A DNA stretch of 64,000 nt, taken from the NCBI GenBank assembly GCA_002718345.1, contig PBDA01000024.1:57132-121131 (forward strand), read 5' to 3'. Positions within the stretch are counted from its first letter, which is position 1; the number at the start of each line of letters is the position of its first letter. The translations under genes were made by a program, and so were the position numbers. The notes beneath the pieces are model-generated. The model was not told where the DNA came from. It worked only from the letters and a program-made list of their open reading frames with translations, and made no database searches. Positions 63,637 through 64,000 of this stretch are shown here, piece by piece. The stretch is from Rhodospirillaceae bacterium (GTDB taxonomy: Bacteria > Pseudomonadota > Gammaproteobacteria > Steroidobacterales > Rariloculaceae).

Positions 63637-63718
63637 AAATGGCCTCCCGGCCAGGCTTGCAATCACCAGTTCGTGGGGGAGGAGTGACCCGGTGACTGCA
63701 CAAACTAAACTCCTCAGA
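63563..63718 (-). ncRNA. Candidate structured small RNA, 3' end region
   Basis: The segment is clearly GC-richer than its surroundings, as structured RNA genes are in AT-rich genomes. On the minus strand it folds into three stems: SL1, a 10-bp stem of TGCAGTCACC and GGTGATTGCA (63658-63700, one G.U); SL2, TGGCC/GGCCA around a GGGA tetraloop (63640-63653); SL3, a 9-11 bp stem of GGACCTGGG and CCCAGGTCC (63569-63636) followed by U6. The loop of SL1 has a C-rich CUCCUCCCCC that could pair with ribosome-binding sites. It does not match 6S, SRP, RNase P, or tmRNA by eye. It lies directly after a CDS, so a 3'-UTR-derived RNA is also possible. Confidence 0.5.
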
Positions 63719-64000
63719 CTAACCGCGACTACGTTGATCTGACTTAACAAGACGTAGCTCATTTAAGATCGATCTCTGCAACTCTATCCGCAAAAGCCCT
63801 TTGAATTCCTCGCTTACTGCTAGGTTGTAAGCCTCCATTTGTGATTCAAGTAGAGCCTGTTGTGAGTGCTTTTTAGCAACCCTTGTTTGTAGTTCAGTAG
63901 GCTTTTCAGAAGCCCCAATGAGTTGACCTGATAAGCTAAGCACCAGTCCAAATAGCAGATTACGATGTGACTTTCCCAGAAATTTTTCAGTTACACTAAA
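63719..64000 (-). CDS. Exported protein of unknown function, 5'-truncated by window edge
   Basis: The frame is open to the edge of the window, so the start is probably outside or at the edge. The visible N-terminal part (HRNLLFGLVLSLSGQLIGAS) looks like a signal peptide with a cleavage site near GAS-E. The mature part (about 65 residues) is helical and charged, with no recognised domain. I do not recognise the family. The stop is 1 bp from the candidate structured RNA. Confidence 0.55.
   Translation of the reverse strand, partial: FSVTEKFLGKSHRNLLFGLVLSLSGQLIGASEKPTELQTRVAKKHSQQALLESQMEAYNLAVSEEFKGLLRIELQRSILNELRLVKSDQRSRG

Noticed and set aside
63500..63703. A 67-residue open frame on the minus strand over the structured segment
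   Set aside because: Its composition (many Pro, Arg and Trp) reflects the GC-rich RNA-like sequence, it has no good start context, and stems rather than codons explain the region.
63563..63718. Identity as 6S RNA, SRP RNA, RNase P RNA or tmRNA
   Set aside because: None of their signature sequences (such as the SRP GGAAG/GGUCAGG domain loop, RNase P GAGGAAAGUCC, or the tmRNA tRNA-like end) is present on either strand.
63563..63718. Assignment of the candidate RNA as a CsrB/RsmZ-type sponge
   Set aside because: Several GGA triplets are present, but they are few, only partly in loops, and expected in a GC-rich structured segment, so the evidence is too weak for a named call.
1..64000. Prophage, insertion sequences, CRISPR arrays, toxin-antitoxin or defence islands
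   Set aside because: No transposase, integrase, phage, Cas or restriction motifs are visible, and no spaced direct repeats were seen; the window looks like core chromosome.

Overview
The window is chromosomal DNA of an AT-rich, aerobic Gram-negative bacterium, most likely a marine-type gammaproteobacterium. The evidence is the combination of UbiA, TrkA/TrkH, TatABC, DsbA, EngB-PolA, LptM, GspA/GspB-like proteins and proteobacterial CtaA/CtaB. No species can be named from sequence alone. The DNA is densely coded, with many 1-29 bp overlaps and only one intergenic stretch over 300 bp (19956-20400). I see no phage, insertion sequence, CRISPR array, tRNA or rRNA.

Layout. 1-14228 (+ strand): the 3' part of recG, ubiA, bioB, bioC, a Sco-like protein with heme A synthase and heme O synthase, uvrD, the Trk potassium system, a TPR protein, and a TRAP transporter without its binding protein. 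14225-19955 (- strand): an azurin gene followed by an aa3-type cytochrome c oxidase operon, with a subunit II carrying two cytochrome c domains, two subunit III genes, a subunit IV and a small unknown membrane protein. 20401-23895 (+): dtd, tatABC and a POT peptide transporter. 23955-28268: dsbA (-), engB (+), then polA and lptM (-).

28300-36413 (- strand) is the most interesting block, a compact arginine operon: argR, argG, an unrecognised P-loop protein, argC, argD, argF', argB, argH. Gene order and several protein motifs resemble the Bacteroidota arginine operon. The transcarbamylase has, at both positions I can check, the residues of the N-succinylornithine rather than the N-acetylornithine enzyme. 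Neither an acyltransferase nor a deacylase is present, and the P-loop protein sits between argG and argC. Upstream of argR lies a 30-bp dyad that coincides with two overlapping divergent promoters.

36523-64000: an esterase, a TANGO2-like protein, a YadGH-type ABC exporter with a SRAP (HMCES) protein, a GspA/GspB pair, a DUF4399 lipoprotein, FadE-type acyl-CoA dehydrogenase, malate dehydrogenase, a small exported protein, GshA, a ferredoxin-reductase-like flavoprotein, quinone reductase, an SLC13 permease with four RCK_C domains, a Gld-like ABC cluster with DUF4340, an M16 double protease, proline iminopeptidase and dihydroorotase. At the right edge a GC-rich, strongly structured 150-nt segment ending in a U-tract hairpin (63563-63718, - strand) is a candidate small RNA. 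It lies just downstream of a truncated exported-protein gene.
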